DNA of 64,000 nt from Massilia timonae CCUG 45783 (GCF_000315425.1 NZ_JH992925.1:455128-519127); one strand, 5' to 3'; positions 38,785 to 48,895 are shown, numbered from the stretch's first letter. The notes: generated by a model not told the origin, from the letters alone. Numbers and translations are program-made.

Positions 38785-41249
38785 GGGTTTTGCGCGGGTG
38801 GTGGATTTGACGGCGCTGGCCCGGCCGCTGGCGCAGGGGCCGGCGCCAGCGGCGGACCTACCTGCGGCGCCACCTGCGGCAGAGCCTCGATGGCCGGCCG
38901 TTCGTCGAACGGCGAGGCGTCGGGCGGCACTTCCTGGCTGCCGGGCGGGATGTCCAGCGGCTGCTCGACGGGCGCCTGCTCGATGTCGATCGTGCGCGTC
39001 TCGCCGGCGTCGATGAATTCCGGGTAGATCCAGTCCTCGCCGTCGTGCACCACGTCCTCGGGCGGGGTGCGTTCCACGGGCGGCGCCTTGGCCAGCGCCG
39101 CCCGCATGTAGTCGATCCAGATCGGCATGGCGAGCGTCGAGCCGAACTCGCGCCCGCCCAGCGAACGCGGTTCGTCATAGCCCATCCACGACACCGCCAC
39201 CACATTGCCCGCATAGCCGGCGAACCAGCCGTCGACGGCGTCGTTGGTGGTGCCGGTCTTGCCGGCCAGGTCTTGCCGGCCCAGCTGTCTGGTGGCGCCG
39301 GCGGCGGTGCCGAAGCGGGCCACGTCGCGCAGCATGCTGTCGACCACGAAGGCGTTGCGCGCGGTGATTGCGCGGTTGGCTTCGTTCTTCGCTTGCGGCG
39401 GCGCGGTCGCGAGGATGACGGCGCCATTGCCATCCTGGATGCGCGAGATCAGGTAGGGCTTGACCCGGTAGCCGCCGTTGGCGAACACCGCATAGCCGCC
39501 AGCCAGCTGCAGCGGCGTGACGGCGCCGGTGCCGAGCGCCATCGTGTAGTTCTTTGGGTGGCGCGCCAGGTCGAAGCCGAAGTGCTCCAGGTACTGATGG
39601 GCGAAGTCGACCGACACGGCGCGCAGCACGCGCACCGTCGGCACGTTCTTCGATTTCACCAGCGCCTGGCGCAGCGTGACCTCGCCGTCGAACACGCCGT
39701 CGTCGTTCTGCGGCGTCCAGGGCGTGTCGAGCGTGGCGCCGGGCAGCTCGATCGGCTCGTCCAGGATGCGGGTGGTCGGCGAATAGCCTTTTTCCAGCGC
39801 CGCCGAATACACGAAGGGCTTGATGCTCGATCCCGGCTGGCGCCACGCCTGGGTCACGTGGTTGAACTTCTGCAGGTTGTAGTCGAAGCCGCCCACCAGC
39901 GCATGGTAGGCCCCGGTGTCGGCGTCGATCGCGACGAAGGCCGCGGCCACCTGCGGCACCTGGGTGATGGCCCAGTCGCCATCCTTGCCTTTGCTGATGC
40001 GGACGATGGCGCCCGGGGTGATCCTGACGTTCTCGCGCGCCTTGGCGGACAAGGCATTGGCCGCGAATCTGAGCCCGGCGCCGCGGATGGCGACTTCTTC
40101 GCCCTCCAGCGTATCGACCAGCACTTCCTGCGCGCTCGCCTCGAGCACGACGGCCGGCAGCAGGCCGTCGCTGCCGGGGCGCTTCTGCAGCGCGTCGACG
40201 ATCGCTTCCTCGCGTTCCTCGGCTTCGAGCGGCAACACGATGCGCGCTTCCGGGCCGCGGTAGCCATGGCGCTGGTCGTAGGCCAGCACGTTGCGCCGCA
40301 CCGAGTCGTAGGCGGCGTTCTGCTCGGCCGCCAGGATGGTGGTGGTGACGGTGATGCCGCGCGTGTACGACTCTTCGCCGAACTGCTGGTAGACCGCCTG
40401 GCGCGCCAGTTCGGCCACGTATTCGGCGCGGGTGTCGAAGGATTGGCCGGCGTCGTGCTTGACGCGCAGCGGTTCGGCCAGGGCCTGGCGGTACCGGGCT
40501 TCATCGATCTCGCCCAGTTCCAGCAGGCGCTTGAGGATGGCGTGCTGGCGCGCCTGCGCGCGCTTGGGATTGGACACCGGATTGGTGCGCGCCGGGTTCT
40601 GGGGCAGGCCGGCCAGCATCGCGGTCTCGGCCAGCGTGAGCTGGTCGAGCGTCTTGCCGAAATAGCTGCGCGCCGCGCTCGAGAAGCCGTAGGAGCGCTG
40701 GCCCAGGTAGATCTGGTTCATGTACAGCTCGAGGATCTGGTCCTTGGTGAGCGAGTCCTCGATCTTGTAGGCCAGCGCGATCTCGGTGAGCTTGCGTGCG
40801 ATGGTCTTCTCGTTGGTGAGGAAGAAGTTGCGCGCCACCTGCATCGTGATGGTCGACGCGCCTTGCCGGAAGCCGCCGCGCAGGTTGGCGCGCGCCGCGC
40901 CCAGCGCGCGGATGAAGTCGATGCCGCCGTGTTCATAGAAACGCGTGTCCTCGATCGCCAGCACGGCGGACTTCATCATGGGAGGGATCTTCGCGATCGG
41001 CACGAAGTCGCGGTGCTCGACGCCGAACTGGCCGATCAGCACATTGTCGGCCGTGTAGATGCGCAGCGGGATCTTGGGACGGTAGTCGGTCACGGCGTCG
41101 ATCGGCGGCACCTTGGGCAGGATCGCCGTCATCACGTAGACCGCGGCGCCGGCGCCGGCCAGCAGCACGGTTGCCAGCACGATCAGGATGAACGCACGAA
41201 GGTGTTTCATGCGGATTGGGTGTCCGGACTTCTTGTTGGTGTCGCTCAC
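38775..41249 (-). CDS. mrcA: Penicillin-binding protein 1A (bifunctional class A)
   Basis: A protein of 824 residues. A transmembrane anchor (about 17-43) is followed by the glycosyltransferase domain with E100 in IEDTRFYEHGGID, GASTITMQVARNFFL and KIEDSLTKDQILELYMNQIYLG. An OB-like linker follows. The transpeptidase has S474-S-I-K477 (PGSSIKPFVY), KSKN and the KTG box in DLAGKTGTTND. The C terminus (about 760-824) is Pro/Ala-rich. It polymerises glycan strands and cross-links them in the periplasm. It is divergent from the OPT transporter gene. The alternative start M14 would shorten the cytoplasmic tail. Confidence 0.96.
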   Translation of the reverse strand: MSDTNKKSGHPIRMKHLRAFILIVLATVLLAGAGAAVYVMTAILPKVPPIDAVTDYRPKIPLRIYTADNVLIGQFGVEHRDFVPIAKIPPMMKSAVLAIEDTRFYEHGGIDFIRALGAARANLRGGFRQGASTITMQVARNFFLTNEKTIARKLTEIALAYKIEDSLTKDQILELYMNQIYLGQRSYGFSSAARSYFGKTLDQLTLAETAMLAGLPQNPARTNPVSNPKRAQARQHAILKRLLELGEIDEARYRQALAEPLRVKHDAGQSFDTRAEYVAELARQAVYQQFGEESYTRGITVTTTILAAEQNAAYDSVRRNVLAYDQRHGYRGPEARIVLPLEAEEREEAIVDALQKRPGSDGLLPAVVLEASAQEVLVDTLEGEEVAIRGAGLRFAANALSAKARENVRITPGAIVRISKGKDGDWAITQVPQVAAAFVAIDADTGAYHALVGGFDYNLQKFNHVTQAWRQPGSSIKPFVYSAALEKGYSPTTRILDEPIELPGATLDTPWTPQNDDGVFDGEVTLRQALVKSKNVPTVRVLRAVSVDFAHQYLEHFGFDLARHPKNYTMALGTGAVTPLQLAGGYAVFANGGYRVKPYLISRIQDGNGAVILATAPPQAKNEANRAITARNAFVVDSMLRDVARFGTAAGATRQLGRQDLAGKTGTTNDAVDGWFAGYAGNVVAVSWMGYDEPRSLGGREFGSTLAMPIWIDYMRAALAKAPPVERTPPEDVVHDGEDWIYPEFIDAGETRTIDIEQAPVEQPLDIPPGSQEVPPDASPFDERPAIEALPQVAPQVGPPLAPAPAPAAGPAPSNPPPAQNPMW

Positions 41250-41295
41250 TGCCTTACTCTCGCTATTGCGCCATATTTACGGCCATGAGCGGGCG

Positions 41296-41303
41296 ATTAT
41301 AAT
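41296..41303. promoter_or_regulatory. Overlapping -10 boxes in PBP1A/OPT intergenic region
   Basis: The palindrome GATTATAATC carries TATAAT on both strands: 41298-41303 plus, 41296-41301 minus. They sit 47 bases upstream of the PBP1A ATG and about 100 upstream of the OPT ATG. Neither has a good -35, so actual use is unproven. Confidence 0.4.
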
Positions 41304-41402
41304 CGCTTTCAATCGGCGCTTTCTTTCCGTTCGTGCATGTGCGATATTCTCGCTTTGGTCCGCCGCCGGCACGGCGGGCCGCATCCGTAACGAAGGAATT
41401 CC

Positions 41403-43673
41403 ATGCCATTCGACTCGAAACCGGTGGGCTTCAAGCCCTACATCCCCGCCACCGCCCAGCTGCCCGAAATGACGCCGCGCGCCCTGATCATGGGCGTCAT
41501 CCTGGGCATGATCTTCGGCGCGTCCTCGCTCTACCTGGTGCTGAAGGTGGGCCTGACGGTCAGCGCCTCGATCCCGGTGGCGGTGATCGCGATCACCCTG
41601 TTCGGCATGGCGAAGAAGCTTGGCGCGCGCGAATCGACGATCCTCGAGAACAGCGTGGCCCAGACCGCCGGTTCGGCCGGCGAATCGCTGGCCTTCGGCC
41701 TGGGCGTGACCATGCCGGCCATCATGATCCTCGGTTTCGACCTCGAGATCTCGCGCGTGATGCTGGTCGGCGTGCTGGGCGGCCTGCTCGGCATCCTGAT
41801 GATGATCCCGCTGCGCCGCACGCTGATCGTCGACCAGCACCGCGAACTGAAATACCCGGAAGGCACGGCCTGCGCCGAGGTGCTCAAGGCCGCCGCCACC
41901 GACGTCTCGCGCGAGGCTGCCGGCGAAGTGCGCGATTCGGCGAGCGCGGAAGGCAGCGAGGCCATGAAGACGGCGAAACGGCGCGCGATGCTGATCTTCG
42001 GCGGCTTCGGCATCGGCATCCTGTACAAGACCCTGAGCGTGTCGTTCAAGGGCTGGCGCGACACCATCAACTTCGAGTTCGGCGCGCCGCTCAAGACCGG
42101 CAGCATCGGCGCCGAAGTCTCGCCCGAACTGGTGGGCGTCGGCTACATCATCGGCCCGCGCATCGCCTACACGATGGCGGCCGGCGGCGTGCTGGCCTCG
42201 CTCCTGCTGGTCCCGATGATCAAGTTCTTCGGCGAGCTGGCGACCGTGCCGCTGTCGCCGGCCACGATCCCGATCCGCGACATGACGGGCGACGACATCC
42301 GCGCCTCGTACATCCTGTATATCGGCGCCGGCGCGGTGGCGGCCGGCGGCCTGATCTCGCTGGCGCGCTCGCTGCCGACGATCTGGAACGGCCTGCGCGG
42401 CGGCCTGGCGGGCGTGAGGCAGGGTTCGAAAGGCGACGAGTCGCTGCGCACCGACCGCGACATTCCGATGAAGTGGGTGATGATCGGCTGCCTGGCCATC
42501 ATCGCCATCATCTCGCTGGCCGCGCCGCTGCACATGAACGTGCTGGGCGCGGTGCTGATCCTGGTGTTCGGCTTCCTGTTTGCCACCGTCTCGTCGCGCC
42601 TGACCGGCGAGATCGGCTCGTCGTCGAACCCGATCTCGGGCATGGCCGTGGCGACCCTGCTGTTCACCTGCCTGATCTTCCTGGTGATGGGCTGGACCGG
42701 CGGCCAGTACTACGTGACCGCGCTGTCGGTCGGCGCCATCGTCTGCATCGCCGCCAGCAATGCCGGCACCACCTCGCAAGACCTCAAGACCGGCTACCTG
42801 GTCGGCTCCACGCCGCGCATGCAGCAATATGCGATCCTGTGCGGCGCCTTCGCCTCGGCCCTGATCCTGGGACCGATCCTGCTCAAGCTGAACGAAGCCG
42901 GCACCGTCTACGTGCCGGCGGCGCAGGTGGCGCCCGGCCTCACGGTCGACGCCTCCAAACTGACCGACACCGCGCAACTGCAGGGCCCGCAGGCCAAGGA
43001 CGACCCTAACACCTATAAGGTCTGGCACAAGACGGACACCGTGGGCGGCCCGGCCGGCAAGTACTTCGTCGACGCGGCGGGCAAGGTGGTGTACCTGGTC
43101 GACCCGGGCATCAACGGCCACCACAGCACGCGTCCGGACGGCACCGAGGTGAAGAAATACGATGCGCCGAAGGCGGTCTTGATGTCCTACATCATCAAGG
43201 GCATCCTGGACCAGGAACTGCCGTGGACGCTGGTGCTGTTCGGCGTGATGATCGCGATCGTGCTGGAGATGGCGGGCATCGCCTCGCTGGCGTTCTCGGT
43301 CGGCGTCTACCTGCCGCTGGTGGCGACCCTGCCGATCGCGATCGGCGGCACCGTGCGCTGGCTGGCCGATCGCCGCAACAACAAGCTGCCGCAGAATGCG
43401 CACCTGAACGAAGAAGAGCGCCAGGAGGCGGGCGACCGCAGCGCGGGCGTGCTGCTGGCCTCGGGCTATATCGCCGGCGGCGCGCTGGCGGGCATCATCA
43501 TCGCCATCACGGCCGGCGTGTTCACCGACTTCGACGCCGCGATCGGCGCCTGGGCCCAGGCCTCGAACCCGTTCTTCGCCGGAGAGAGCGCGAACTGGCT
43601 CAGCATGATTCCGTATGGCGCCATCGTGCTGCTGCTGTGGTGGGTGGCGCGCGAGAAGGTGAAGAAAGCCTGA
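41403..43673 (+). CDS. OPT-family oligopeptide transporter
   Basis: An integral membrane protein of 756 residues with about 14-16 hydrophobic segments. OPT signatures include MTPRALIMGVILGMIFGASSLYLVLKVGLTVSASIP near the start, FGLGVTMPAIMILGF, ELKYPEGTACAEVLKAA and NPISGMAVATLLF. A periplasmic or cytosolic loop of about 120 residues (about 510-600) contains KVWHKTDTVGG and QAKDDPNTY. OPT proteins are proton-coupled importers of peptides or metal chelates. A strong terminator follows at 43684. Confidence 0.92.
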   Translation: MPFDSKPVGFKPYIPATAQLPEMTPRALIMGVILGMIFGASSLYLVLKVGLTVSASIPVAVIAITLFGMAKKLGARESTILENSVAQTAGSAGESLAFGLGVTMPAIMILGFDLEISRVMLVGVLGGLLGILMMIPLRRTLIVDQHRELKYPEGTACAEVLKAAATDVSREAAGEVRDSASAEGSEAMKTAKRRAMLIFGGFGIGILYKTLSVSFKGWRDTINFEFGAPLKTGSIGAEVSPELVGVGYIIGPRIAYTMAAGGVLASLLLVPMIKFFGELATVPLSPATIPIRDMTGDDIRASYILYIGAGAVAAGGLISLARSLPTIWNGLRGGLAGVRQGSKGDESLRTDRDIPMKWVMIGCLAIIAIISLAAPLHMNVLGAVLILVFGFLFATVSSRLTGEIGSSSNPISGMAVATLLFTCLIFLVMGWTGGQYYVTALSVGAIVCIAASNAGTTSQDLKTGYLVGSTPRMQQYAILCGAFASALILGPILLKLNEAGTVYVPAAQVAPGLTVDASKLTDTAQLQGPQAKDDPNTYKVWHKTDTVGGPAGKYFVDAAGKVVYLVDPGINGHHSTRPDGTEVKKYDAPKAVLMSYIIKGILDQELPWTLVLFGVMIAIVLEMAGIASLAFSVGVYLPLVATLPIAIGGTVRWLADRRNNKLPQNAHLNEEERQEAGDRSAGVLLASGYIAGGALAGIIIAITAGVFTDFDAAIGAWAQASNPFFAGESANWLSMIPYGAIVLLLWWVAREKVKKA

Positions 43674-43683
43674 ACCCGAAACG

Positions 43684-43716
43684 ACAACGCCGGCTTCGCG
43701 CCGGCGTTGTTTTTGG
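43684..43716. terminator. Intrinsic terminator after OPT gene
   Basis: ACAACGCCGGC (43684-43694) pairs with GCCGGCGTTGT (43700-43710) across 5 nt, followed by TTTTT. It serves the OPT gene and possibly the convergent epimerase-like gene. Confidence 0.9.
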
Positions 43717-43727
43717 AGGTCAGTCGA

Positions 43728-44639
43728 TCAGACGTAGGCCAGGTCGTGTTGGCGGATCGCGCTGTCGATCCAGTCGTCGGCATGGCTGAAGCGGTAGCCG
43801 AGTTCTGTTGCGCGGCCGGTGTCGAGCGTCAGCGGCGTGAGCAGGTCGAACGGCGACGGACTGCCCGCGGCGACCTTGCGTGTGCGCGCCGCGACGCCCA
43901 GCGCCGCCGCCACGCGGCCATGCAGCTCGTAGGCCGAGAATGCGCCGTCGGACGCCGCGTTTACCGGCCCCGTGAAGTCCTGGGCGCCGGCCCAGACCAG
44001 GAAGTCGGCCGCCTCGCGCGCCTCCAGGAAGGAGGTGCGCGCCCTGGCGCTGGTGTACTGCAGCACGGCGCCCTGGCGCACCAGGTCGACATAATGGGCC
44101 AGGCGGCCGGTGAAATCGTCCGGCCCCCCCAGCACGTGACCGAGGCGCGCGCTCACCACCGGCATGCTGCCGGCGCGGTACAGATAGGCCTCGGCCTGCA
44201 CCTTGCCGGCGACATAGCTGCCCGTCGCGTGCGCCGGATCGTGCCATGGATAGGCGGTATCGATCGGCTGGGCGTCGACGTGCAGCGATTCCTCGTCGAA
44301 GGCCTGCGACTGCGGTTCCAGCGCGCGGTAGACGTCGATGGTCGAGGTCATGACGTAGCGCCCGACGTTGCCGCCGAAGACGCGGCTCGAGATCGCCGCG
44401 TCGAGCGGCGAATAGCACATCTGGTCATAGACGATGTCGAACTTCACGCCGCCAAAGGCGGCGCGCATGGCGTGTTCGTTGCGGCGGTCGACCCGGACGC
44501 GCGTGATGCGCGCGCCAAAGGGATCCGGCGCGTAGCCGCGGGTGGCGATGGTGACGTGGTGGCCGGCCCGGACCAGGCGCTGCACCAGCAGCTTGCCGAA
44601 AAACCGGGTTCCACCGATCACGAGAATATTCTTGGGCAT
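43728..44639 (-). CDS. NAD-dependent epimerase/dehydratase family protein
   Basis: A short-chain dehydrogenase-type protein of 303 residues from ATG 44639. The Rossmann N terminus MPKNILVIGGTRFFGKLLVQRLV has a GGxxFxGK nucleotide site. VYDQMCYSPLDAA, VMTSTIDVYRA, GSYVAGKVQAEAYL (Y-x-x-x-K) and VSARLGHVLGG follow. The FFG form resembles atypical extended SDRs that may bind NADP. Substrate unknown. It is divergent from a LysR regulator, which may control it. Confidence 0.85.
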   Translation of the reverse strand: MPKNILVIGGTRFFGKLLVQRLVRAGHHVTIATRGYAPDPFGARITRVRVDRRNEHAMRAAFGGVKFDIVYDQMCYSPLDAAISSRVFGGNVGRYVMTSTIDVYRALEPQSQAFDEESLHVDAQPIDTAYPWHDPAHATGSYVAGKVQAEAYLYRAGSMPVVSARLGHVLGGPDDFTGRLAHYVDLVRQGAVLQYTSARARTSFLEAREAADFLVWAGAQDFTGPVNAASDGAFSAYELHGRVAAALGVAARTRKVAAGSPSPFDLLTPLTLDTGRATELGYRFSHADDWIDSAIRQHDLAYV

Positions 44640-44744
44640 GGCGCTTCCTTGTGTGATCACCACTATTTTCCTAGCGGCAGTACAATTCATCAAACGAGAA
44701 AAAGACAGGTCAATGAATAAGAAAAACTTAGTCATGGAAGCCAA

Positions 44745-45644
44745 ATGAAGGCCTTACGCAGTCTTTCCGGCCTGATCGACTTCGAATGCGCCGCGCGCTG
44801 GGGCAGTTTCAAGCTGGCCGCGCACGAGTTGCACAAGACCCCGGCCGCGGTCAGCCTCCAGGTCAAGCAGCTGGAAGAAACCATTGGGTTTGCTCTGTTC
44901 GTGCGGCATCCACGCCACATCGCGCTGACCGAAAAGGGGCAGGAACTGGCGATCGCCACCGCCCGCATGCTGGGCGAGCTGCGCGCCAAGGTCACCGCCT
45001 TGCAGAGCGGCGACGAGGAGGCGGTGCTGCGCATCGCCACCACCCACTCGTTCGCGATCAAGTGGCTGGTGCCGCGCATGCACCGTTTCACCAAGCTGTA
45101 TCCGGAACTCGACATCCGGCTCGATTCGAACGACGCCCCGGTCGACCTGCAGGCCGACAGCACCGACGTCGCGATCCGTTATGGACCCGTGACCGACGGC
45201 GATCCGACGGTGCTGTTCCGCGAGCGGCTGGTGCCGGCCTACAGCCCGGAGCTGCTGGCGCCCGGCCAGGCGGCGCTGACCTTGGCCGACCTCACCGAGC
45301 ATCGCCTGTTGATCGTGCACTCGCCCGAAGCCTGGCTGCAGCTGCTCAACGAGAACCGCGCGCTCAAGGGAGAGTATGATTTCTCGCGCGCCTACAGCCA
45401 CTGGGGCGTGCTGGTGCAGGCCGCGGTGGCCGGGCAGGGCGTGGCCCTGGTGCCGTACGGGATCGCGTTCCAGGACATCGCTTCCGGCGCGCTGCGCCTG
45501 ATCCCCTGCCGCAGCGTGCCGTTCGCGAACGGCTACCGCTTTCTCGCCAATCCGCACAAGGAACACATGCTCAAGGTGCGGCGTTTCCGCGAGTGGATGG
45601 TGGCCGAGATGGCGGCCATGAGCGCGCATCTCGATTACCGATAA
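44745..45644 (+). CDS. LysR-family regulator (GcvA-like)
   Basis: A protein of 299 residues from ATG 44745. An N-terminal winged HTH (about 1-62) has LIDFECAARWGSFKLAAHELHKTPAAVSLQVKQLEETIGFALFVR. The C-terminal substrate-binding domain has IATTHSFAIKWLVPRMHRFTKLYPELDIRL, DVAIRYGPV, YSHWGVLVQAAVAGQGVALVPY, as in the GcvA-type subgroup. It most likely regulates the divergent epimerase-like gene. TACAAT at 44681-44686 is a possible -10 box for this gene. Confidence 0.9.
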   Translation: MKALRSLSGLIDFECAARWGSFKLAAHELHKTPAAVSLQVKQLEETIGFALFVRHPRHIALTEKGQELAIATARMLGELRAKVTALQSGDEEAVLRIATTHSFAIKWLVPRMHRFTKLYPELDIRLDSNDAPVDLQADSTDVAIRYGPVTDGDPTVLFRERLVPAYSPELLAPGQAALTLADLTEHRLLIVHSPEAWLQLLNENRALKGEYDFSRAYSHWGVLVQAAVAGQGVALVPYGIAFQDIASGALRLIPCRSVPFANGYRFLANPHKEHMLKVRRFREWMVAEMAAMSAHLDYR

Positions 45645-45660
45645 GCGGCTTGGAATGCAA

Positions 45661-45690
45661 AACGGCGGCCCGCGGGCCGCCGTTTTCAAT
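45661..45690. terminator. Bidirectional terminator
   Basis: AACGGCGGCCCG (45661-45672) and CGGGCCGCCGTT (45673-45684) form a perfect self-complementary palindrome followed by TTTC. It lies between the LysR and convergent POT transporter genes. Confidence 0.85.
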
Positions 45691-45704
45691 GAAGCATGAC
45701 GCGC

Positions 45705-47210
45705 TTACTTCACGCCGTGCATCAGTTTCTGGATCACCGGCGCCAGCAGCAGCAGCAGCACGCCGCCGCCCAGCAGCGACCAGAAGCCGAAGCTGTAGCC
45801 GCCCAGTGCCGACGCGACCGACATGCCGGATTCGCCCGAGACGTGCGAGGCGAAGATGCCCGACAGGTTGTTGCCGATGCCGGTCGACAGGAACCAGCCG
45901 CCCATGCCGAGGCCCACCAGGCGGGTCGGGGCCAGCTTGGTCACCATCGACAGGCCGATCGGCGACAGGCACAGCTCACCGATCGACTGGATCACGTAGA
46001 CCGCGAACAGGGTCCAGAACGGGATCTTGCCGTTGTCGTTGATCAGCTGCGACAGCGCGTACATCAGGAGGCCGAAGGCCAGCGCGTTGAACACCAGGCC
46101 GAGACCGAACTTGCGCGGAATCGACGGGTTCGCGTTGCGCTTGCCCAGCATCACCCAGATCGCGGCGATGATCGGCGCGAACACGATGATGGCGACCGAG
46201 TTCACTGACTGGAACCAGGCGACCGGGAAGATCCAGCCACCGAAGTCGCGGTCGACGATATTATCGGCCAGGAAGGTGAACGAGCTGCCGGCCTGCTCGA
46301 AGAAGCACCAGAACAGGATGTTGAAGAAGAAGATGATCATCATGGCCCAGGTCTTGTCGCGCGCGACCTTGCCTTCGCGGATGCCTTCCATGACCAGCAT
46401 CGCGGCCAGGCCGACGAACAGGACGGTCAGGAGGATCTGCAGGTTGTTGGCGCCGGCCTGCAGCAGCAGGTACATGACCGGGATGACGACCAGCGCGCCG
46501 ACGACCGTGAAGATCAGGCGCTTCGGATTGGCCAGGTCGCCGATCGGCGCGCCGATGCCCTTCAGGGACTTGCGGCCGATGTAGAACCAGACCAGCGAGA
46601 TCAGCATGCCGATGCCCGAGGCCAGGAACACGATCTTGTACGACGGCATGGCCTGGGTGCCGAACACCTTCTCGGCCAGGATCTGGGTCAGGATCGGCGC
46701 GAAGAAGGCGCCGACGTTGATGCCCATGTAGAAGATGGTGAAGCCCGAATCGCGGCGGGTGTCGTTCAGCGCATACAGCTGGCCGACCATGGTCGAGATG
46801 TTCGGTTTGAACAGGCCGTTGCCGACGATGATGGTCGCCAGGCCCAGCTTGAAGACGTCATGGTTCGGGATCGAAATCATGAACAGGCCGGCCGCCATGA
46901 AGATGGCGCCGACCAGGATCGAACGCTGGTAGCCGATGATGCGGTCGGCGACATAGCCGCCGAAGACGGCGCCGGCATACACCAGCGCGAGGTAGGAACC
47001 GTAGGTCAGGTTGGCGTCGGCCTGGCCGGCCGCGTCGCCGCCGTAGAACTGGGCGACGATGTAAAGGACGAGTGCCCAACGAATGCCGTAGAAAGCGAAG
47101 CGCTCCCAGAATTCGGTCATGAACAGCATCCACAGCGGTGCTGGGTGGCCCATGATCTGCTTGAATTCTGGAAGAGGTCGGCTGGCGGGTGTAGTAGCTG
47201 CACCGCTCAT
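45705..47210 (-). CDS. POT/PTR-family proton-dependent peptide transporter
   Basis: A protein of 501 residues with about 14 hydrophobic segments. The E-x-x-E-R proton site is in TEFWERFAFYGIRWALVLYI, and PTR signatures GGYVADRIIGYQRSILVGAIF and FTIFYMGINVGAFFAPIL are present. SIGELCLSPIGLSMVTKLAP is typical of the C-terminal half. POT proteins import di- and tripeptides using the proton gradient. The OPT importer is about 2 kb away on the other strand. ATG 47210 is followed by a hydrophilic N terminus. Confidence 0.93.
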   Translation of the reverse strand: MSGAATTPASRPLPEFKQIMGHPAPLWMLFMTEFWERFAFYGIRWALVLYIVAQFYGGDAAGQADANLTYGSYLALVYAGAVFGGYVADRIIGYQRSILVGAIFMAAGLFMISIPNHDVFKLGLATIIVGNGLFKPNISTMVGQLYALNDTRRDSGFTIFYMGINVGAFFAPILTQILAEKVFGTQAMPSYKIVFLASGIGMLISLVWFYIGRKSLKGIGAPIGDLANPKRLIFTVVGALVVIPVMYLLLQAGANNLQILLTVLFVGLAAMLVMEGIREGKVARDKTWAMMIIFFFNILFWCFFEQAGSSFTFLADNIVDRDFGGWIFPVAWFQSVNSVAIIVFAPIIAAIWVMLGKRNANPSIPRKFGLGLVFNALAFGLLMYALSQLINDNGKIPFWTLFAVYVIQSIGELCLSPIGLSMVTKLAPTRLVGLGMGGWFLSTGIGNNLSGIFASHVSGESGMSVASALGGYSFGFWSLLGGGVLLLLLAPVIQKLMHGVK

Positions 47211-47476
47211 GCGGTTCCTCCCGAAAATGTAATGACTGAGTAATAGTTATATGGAGCGATTCGAAGGTCGAACATTCCAATAGGCACGCATTCTAGTGCA
47301 TATTCTTCATCACAAGAAAACTTTTTCCGGATGTGTTAATACGGTTCGAAGATGGTGCGCCGCACTGTGCACGCCTCACGATTTTGGGGCGTGCAGCGAG
47401 CACGAACCGCGGCGGTTTGGCGTATATTGCTGTAAAGGCCGTAACGTTTCTAAGAAGAGAAGAGGAAAACCCGACC

Positions 47477-48883
47477 ATGACCCACGACGTAGTCGATACA
47501 CTCGTTTCACCCGAAAGCCTGCAACTGGTCGATACCCTGATTTCGCCCCAGGGACGGCTGGAAGTCCTGTCGAAGGCCGAGGTGGCCAAGTTGCTCGAGA
47601 CCGGCAAGGCCGGCCTGTACGATGTCTTCCGCAAATGCGCGCTGGCGGTGCTCAATACCGGCAGCGACATCGACGACGGCAAGGAGCTGCTGGAGCGCTA
47701 CGCCTCCTTCGACATCAGCATCCTGCAGCGCGAGCGCGGCATCAAGCTCGACATCCGCAACGCGCCGGGCAATGCCTTCGTCGACGGCAAGATGATCCGC
47801 GGCATCCACGAGCACCTGTTCTCGGTGCTGCGCGACATCGTGTTCGTCAATTTCGACGTCACCGACAATCCCAAATTCGACCTGACCCGCAGCGAGGGCA
47901 TCACCGACGCCGTCTTCCACATCCTGCGCAACGCCAACGTGCTGCAGCCGCAGCGCAATCCCAACCTGGTGGTGTGCTGGGGCGGCCACTCGATCAGCCG
48001 CATCGAGTACAACTACACCAAGAAGGTCGGCTATGCGCTCGGCCTGCGCGAGATGGACATCTGCACCGGTTGCGGTCCGGGCGCCATGAAAGGCCCGATG
48101 AAGGGCGCCACCATCGGCCACTCCAAGCAGCGCCTTGGCAGTGGGCGTTACCTGGGCATCTCGGAGCCGGGCATCATCGCGGCCGAGTCGCCGAACCCGA
48201 TCGTCAACGACCTGGTGATCATGCCGGACATCGAGAAGCGCCTCGAGGCCTTCGTGCGCACCGGCCACGGCATCGTCGTGTTCCCGGGCGGGGCCGGCAC
48301 CGCCGAAGAGATCCTGTACATCCTGGGCATCCTGCTCCATCCGGACAATGCCGAGATCCCATTCCCGCTGGTGTTCACGGGGCCGGCGTCCGCGCGCGAT
48401 TACTTCACCCAGATCGATCAATTCATCGGCGTGACCCTGGGCGAACAGGCGCAGCGGCGCTACCAGATCATCATCGACGACCCGGATGCGGTGGCGCGCG
48501 CGATGCAGGCCGGCGTGCAAGAGGTGCGCGCCTTCCGCAAGGCGCATAGCGACGCCTATTACTACAATTGGCGGCTCAAGATCGACCACGAGTTCCAGAA
48601 ACCGTTCAAGCCGACGCACGAGAACATGCGCAACCTCGACCTGCACCGCGGCATCCCGACGCACCTGCTGGCGGCCAATCTGCGCCGCGCCTTCTCGGGC
48701 GTGGTGGCGGGGAACGTGAAGGAAGAGGGGATTCGCGCGATCGAGCAGTACGGCAAGTACGAGATTCAAGGAGAGGCCGAGATCATGGGGCCGATGGATG
48801 CGCTGCTTGCGTCATTCGTCGAGCAGAGCCGCATGAAATTGCCGGGCAAGGCGTATACGCCTTGCTATACGATCGTGCAGTAA
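47477..48883 (+). CDS. ppnN: Nucleotide 5'-monophosphate nucleosidase PpnN (YgdH)
   Basis: A protein of 468 residues from ATG 47477. It has a DUF4478 N-terminal domain (about 1-120), a central LOG Rossmann fold (VVCWGGHSISRIEYNYTKKVGY, DICTGCGPGAMKGPMKGA, catalytic GIVVFPGGAGTAEEILYI) and a DUF3412 C-terminal domain (AYYYNWRLKIDHEFQKPF). PpnN cleaves purine and pyrimidine nucleoside monophosphates to base and ribose 5-phosphate. In E. coli it binds (p)ppGpp and links persistence with growth. TATATT at 47423-47428 may be its -10 box. Confidence 0.95.
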   Translation: MTHDVVDTLVSPESLQLVDTLISPQGRLEVLSKAEVAKLLETGKAGLYDVFRKCALAVLNTGSDIDDGKELLERYASFDISILQRERGIKLDIRNAPGNAFVDGKMIRGIHEHLFSVLRDIVFVNFDVTDNPKFDLTRSEGITDAVFHILRNANVLQPQRNPNLVVCWGGHSISRIEYNYTKKVGYALGLREMDICTGCGPGAMKGPMKGATIGHSKQRLGSGRYLGISEPGIIAAESPNPIVNDLVIMPDIEKRLEAFVRTGHGIVVFPGGAGTAEEILYILGILLHPDNAEIPFPLVFTGPASARDYFTQIDQFIGVTLGEQAQRRYQIIIDDPDAVARAMQAGVQEVRAFRKAHSDAYYYNWRLKIDHEFQKPFKPTHENMRNLDLHRGIPTHLLAANLRRAFSGVVAGNVKEEGIRAIEQYGKYEIQGEAEIMGPMDALLASFVEQSRMKLPGKAYTPCYTIVQ

Positions 48884-48895
48884 CGGTGGCATATC

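Noticed and set aside
39045-41288. Long open frame antisense to the PBP1A gene
   Set aside because: Composition is Arg/Gln/Gly-rich shadow sequence; PBP1A on the other strand has every catalytic motif.
47416-47430. Sigma-54-like promoter (TTGGCGTATATTGCT) upstream of ppnN
   Set aside because: The spacing between GG and GC is 8 bases instead of the required 10.
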